Source: Caballeronia grimmiae (GTDB lineage Bacteria > Pseudomonadota > Gammaproteobacteria > Burkholderiales > Burkholderiaceae). Taken from it: a stretch of 64,000 nucleotides of DNA. Each line of letters opens with the position of its first letter. Positions within the stretch are counted from its first letter, which is position 1. Positions 62,029 through 64,000 of this stretch are shown one piece after another. A model generated the notes under the pieces. That model saw nothing but the letters and a program-made list of their open reading frames with translations, ran no database searches and was not told the DNA's origin. The position numbers and the translations under genes were made by a program. The stretch covers positions 62,001 through 126,000 of the forward strand of contig NZ_JFHE01000001.1 of the NCBI RefSeq assembly GCF_000698555.1, written 5' to 3'.

Positions 62029-62654
62029 TCGTGCTTGCTCCGCAGTCGGCTGATCGGATGGTGCGTGCCCGGCATCATGTGCTTCGCCATGCGCAGCACG
62101 CCGCCGTGCACGCCGCGCACGAGACGCGGCAGCGCCCATCCGGCCACGATGAGGAACGCGATCAGCATGACGAGGAAGAGCAAGGGCAGGAAGAACGCGA
62201 GCGCGAGACCGCCGAGCGCGCCGACGTCTTCGGTGGCGGACGCCGCCCAGTTCGACACCGGTTCCGGCGACAGATTGATGAGTGCGCGCGTGCCGGCCTT
62301 CGCGAAATGCGACGCCCCGGCGAGCGTGCCGCCCGCGAGCGCCGCGACGGTGAGCATGGCCGGATCGGCGTGACCGAGCGAGCCGGCGGCGAGCACCGCG
62401 CCGGCGGGAATGCGGATCAGGGTGTGGACGGCGTCCCAGAGCGAATCGAGCGCGGGAATTTTATCGGCGAGGAATTCGACGACCGTGAGGAAGCCTGCGA
62501 CGCCGATGACCCATGGCGAGGCGAGGACTGCGAGGGAATCCGGCAGGTGGATGAGGCCGATGCGCTCGAACAGGCCGGCGATGAAGACGGTGAGATACAG
62601 GCGCAGCCCGCTCGCCCATGAGAGGCCTGCGGCGAGCGAAAGTGACTCTAGCAT
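62025..62654 (-). CDS. DUF4126 domain-containing membrane protein
   Basis: 209 residues; AGGAG at 62661-62665 (complement) is 6 bp before the ATG. Five to six hydrophobic segments with Gly/Ala-rich loops: AGLSWASGLRLYLTVFIAGL at the start, VIGVAGFLTVVEFLADKIPA, and LALAFFLPLLFLVMLIAFLI. DUF4126 proteins have no known function. The repeat array begins at the ribosome-binding site, so the 5' leader of this gene is probably the array itself. Confidence 0.82.
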   Translation of the reverse strand: MLESLSLAAGLSWASGLRLYLTVFIAGLFERIGLIHLPDSLAVLASPWVIGVAGFLTVVEFLADKIPALDSLWDAVHTLIRIPAGAVLAAGSLGHADPAMLTVAALAGGTLAGASHFAKAGTRALINLSPEPVSNWAASATEDVGALGGLALAFFLPLLFLVMLIAFLIVAGWALPRLVRGVHGGVLRMAKHMMPGTHHPISRLRSKHD

Positions 62655-62663
62655 TGCTGTCTC

Positions 62664-63006
62664 CTGTCGGCCGGAGTTAGCGCTTTAGCGCTTACTGCCG
62701 TCCCATGCAAAGCTGTCGGCCAGAGTTAGCGCTTTAGTGCTTACTCCGGCCCGATGCGAAGCTGTCGACGGCAGTTGGCGCTTTGGCGCTTACTGCCGTC
62801 CCATGCAAAGCTGTCGGCTGGAGTTAGTGCTTTAGCGCTCACTCCGGCCCCATGCAAAGCTGTCAGCCAGAGTTAGCGCTTTAGTGCTTACTCCGGCCCG
62901 ATGCGAAGCTGTCGACGGCAGTTGGCGCTTTGGCGCTTAATGCCGTCCCATGCAAACTTGTCGGCCTGAGTTGGCGCTTGAACGCCTGCTTCGGCCCCGA
63001 GCAATA
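62664..63006. repeat. Array of seven 49-bp tandem hairpin repeats
   Basis: Units begin at 62664, 62713, 62762, 62811, 62860, 62909 and 62958, exactly 49 bp apart. Each has a CTGTC start, an imperfect palindrome of about 34 bp (for example GACGGCAGT paired with ACTGCCGTC in unit 3) centred on GCGCTTT, and a CATGCAAAG-type linker. Units 2 and 5 differ by one base and units 3 and 6 by two, so there is a 147-bp higher-order period. Unit 7 is degenerate. No coding frame, no spacer diversity, so not CRISPR. Confidence 0.95.
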
Positions 63007-63192
63007 CCGTCAACGAACTGACCGCCCAACCGCCCAACTGCCCTACTGCCCAACCGCCCTCGAACCAATATTAAGACGGATCTGAGAGCATTATATCCAC
63101 GCAAAAAGCGCGCGGTGCACCGGGCATCCAAGCCATTACCGTTCCCGGCACCACCGCCCGCCCCGCCGTCAAGCGCGCAACGGTGCAACGAC
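63007..63192. other. Remainder of the DUF4126/sugE intergenic region
   Basis: A short pyrimidine-rich stretch with repeats of CCGCCCAA (63021-63059) adjoins the array. Further right, a perfect TATAAT on the minus strand (complement of 63090-63095) could start transcription through the array into the DUF4126 gene. No gene seen. Confidence 0.5.
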
Positions 63193-63513
63193 TCAATGCC
63201 CCGACGTCATCTTGAGGCCAACCAGCCCCGCGATAATCAGCACCGCACTGGCGATGCGCCCTGCCGAAACCGCCTCGCCCATGAACACGATGCCGAATAC
63301 GAACGCGCCGACCGCGCCGATGCCCGTCCACACCGCATAGGCGGTGCCGAGCGGCAACTGGCGCATGGCCATGGCGAGCAGCACGAAGCTGCCGGCGGCG
63401 GTGATGAGCGTGAAGACGGACGGCCCGAGTCTGGTGAAGCCCTCGGACGATTTGAGTCCGGCGGCCCACGCAACTTCGAGCAAACCGGCGATGAAAAGAA
63501 GGATCCAGGACAC
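63193..63513 (-). CDS. sugE: Guanidinium exporter Gdx (SugE-type SMR protein)
   Basis: 106 residues from a GTG at 63513 with AGGGAG (complement of 63522-63527) 8 bp before it. Four membrane helices of the small-multidrug-resistance fold. The residues that mark guanidinium-selective Gdx are all present: Glu13, Trp16, Ser42, Tyr59 and Trp62, within [20 protein letters not shown] and [20 protein letters not shown]. It exports guanidinium in exchange for protons as an antiparallel dimer. It sits behind a guanidine-II riboswitch, which confirms the substrate. Confidence 0.93.
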   Translation of the reverse strand: MSWILLFIAGLLEVAWAAGLKSSEGFTRLGPSVFTLITAAGSFVLLAMAMRQLPLGTAYAVWTGIGAVGAFVFGIVFMGEAVSAGRIASAVLIIAGLVGLKMTSGH

Positions 63514-63534
63514 GGGGTTGACTCCCTGTAGAAG

Positions 63535-63580
63535 CGGGGCCGTCCCCGATGAATCGAAGCGCGTGCGGTCGTCCGGCACG
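63535..63580 (-). promoter_or_regulatory. Guanidine-II (mini-ykkC) riboswitch
   Basis: On the minus strand two hairpins with ACGR loops: P1 is CGTGCCGG-ACGA-CCGCACG (63580 to 63562, one bulged C) and P2 is CGGGG-ACGG-CCCCG (63548 to 63535), separated by 13 bases. P2 ends 7 bases before the AGGGAG Shine-Dalgarno of sugE. Paired ACGR tetraloops a short distance apart directly before sugE are the diagnostic pattern of this riboswitch, which turns on translation when guanidine docks the loops. Confidence 0.88.
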
Positions 63581-63608
63581 GCTATAGCTAAAGCGAAATC
63601 AACCTGCG

Positions 63609-63614
63609 ATTGTA
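63609..63614 (-). promoter_or_regulatory. Possible -10 element for sugE
   Basis: TACAAT on the minus strand about 30 bases before P1 of the riboswitch, with no convincing -35 hexamer. Confidence 0.3.
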
Positions 63615-63724
63615 TCGCAGCGGCGCATCGGCACAGGGCGACGCCCGATCGGCAAAACTGGTGTATCAAGAAGCAACGAACCAAGCGACCAACGAAGCAA
63701 CGAAGAACCCGCCAGGGAGCGTTC

Positions 63725-64000
63725 ATGCATATCGACTCGGTGCTGCTGTCCCGTTTCCAGTTCGCGTGGGTGGTCGCGTTCCACATCCTGCTGCCCGCTT
63801 TCACGGTCGGCCTCTCGTGCTTCATCGCGACGCTCGAATTCAACTGGTGGGTCACGAAGCGCGATGTCTTCCGCCGCCTCTCCTCCTTCTGGCTGAAGAT
63901 TTTCGCGGTGTCGTTCGGCATGGGCGTGGTATCGGGCATCGTGATGCCGTTCCAGTTCGGCACCAACTGGAGCCGCTACGCCGACAAGACCGCCAACGTG
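63725..64000 (+). CDS. cydA: Cytochrome bd-type ubiquinol oxidase subunit I (3' truncated by window edge)
   Basis: The first 92 codons are present. [20 protein letters not shown] holds the conserved His near residue 20 (heme b595/d ligand position), then [20 protein letters not shown] and [20 protein letters not shown] followed by TNWSRYADK, all typical of CydA/CioA. The divergence from E. coli CydA and the [13 protein letters not shown] style suggest the cyanide-insensitive CioA branch. Membrane quinol oxidase for low-oxygen respiration. Divergent from sugE, with short ACGAAGCA-type repeats in its leader (63671-63708). Confidence 0.92.
   Translation, partial: MHIDSVLLSRFQFAWVVAFHILLPAFTVGLSCFIATLEFNWWVTKRDVFRRLSSFWLKIFAVSFGMGVVSGIVMPFQFGTNWSRYADKTANV

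Noticed and set aside
62664-63006. The repeat array as a CRISPR array
   Set aside because: Repeats are directly adjacent with no variable spacers, and no cas gene is nearby.
63671-63708. Short ACGAAGCA/ACCAAGCG repeats before cydA as an operator
   Set aside because: Irregular spacing and imperfect copies; more likely simple sequence.

Overview
The window is GC-rich chromosomal DNA with dense, mostly co-directional housekeeping genes. Gene content and order (ppiA-ppiB-lpxH against cysE, trmJ divergent from suhB, dapA-bamC, rpfE-like-recJ-prfB-lysS, ilvBHC-psd-pssA, lolCD-tatD-comEC) point to a betaproteobacterium of the family Burkholderiaceae, probably the Paraburkholderia/Caballeronia/Burkholderia group. 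I assign this from protein families and synteny only. I see no insertion sequence, prophage, CRISPR array, rRNA or tRNA.

Layout. 1-4.5 kb: cyclophilins, LpxH, CysE, TrmJ and SuhB. 4.6-10.8 kb: an LplT-like transporter, a DUF883-type membrane anchor, MutS, and a secreted protein that looks like a metallophosphoesterase with lost metal ligands. 10.8-13.3 kb: SlyD, a JmjC ribosomal oxygenase, and a small Ala/Ser-rich lipoprotein with its own promoter, leader and terminator. 13.3-22.4 kb: a long minus-strand run (DUF455, alpha/beta hydrolase, PHP nuclease, YciO, M50 protease, TrpS, methyltransferase, DapA, BamC, MBL hydrolase). 22.6-24.7 kb: gamma-carbonic anhydrase, Hsp33 and a lipoprotein. 24.7-35.6 kb: a second minus-strand run (LolC, LolD, TatD, ComEC, hydrolase, PyrG, KdsA, Eno, FtsB). 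35.9-42.7 kb: RpfE-like protein, RecJ, a DUF5672 glycosyltransferase-like gene, RF2 with its programmed frameshift, and LysS. 43-49 kb: glycine-zipper protein, PssA, Psd and the ilvBHC operon. 49.4-54.3 kb: an ECF sigma factor with DUF3619, DUF3106 and RDD proteins, then a PlcP-like metallophosphoesterase, a GT4 glycosyltransferase and DgkA. 54.4-56.5 kb: TetR, LOG and SDR genes. 56.5-62.7 kb: a second DUF5672 gene, DUF924, AlaX, truncated globin, an FtsX-type permease and DUF4126. 62.7-64 kb: a seven-unit 49-bp hairpin repeat array, a guanidinium exporter behind a guanidine-II (mini-ykkC) riboswitch, and the start of a divergent cydA-type oxidase gene.

Most notable. (1) The array of seven exactly 49-bp repeats at 62664-63006, each an imperfect palindrome whose stem arms change together, abutting the ribosome-binding site of the DUF4126 gene. 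(2) A PlcP-GT4-DgkA gene set preceded by an 18-bp direct repeat that fits the PhoB-box layout, suggesting phosphate-starvation membrane-lipid remodelling. (3) The guanidine-II riboswitch upstream of a Gdx/SugE gene carrying the guanidinium-selective residues. (4) Two diverged DUF5672 genes about 17 kb apart, one inserted between recJ and prfB. No wholly new system can be proved from sequence alone; the repeat array and the lipid-remodelling operon are the best candidates for follow-up.
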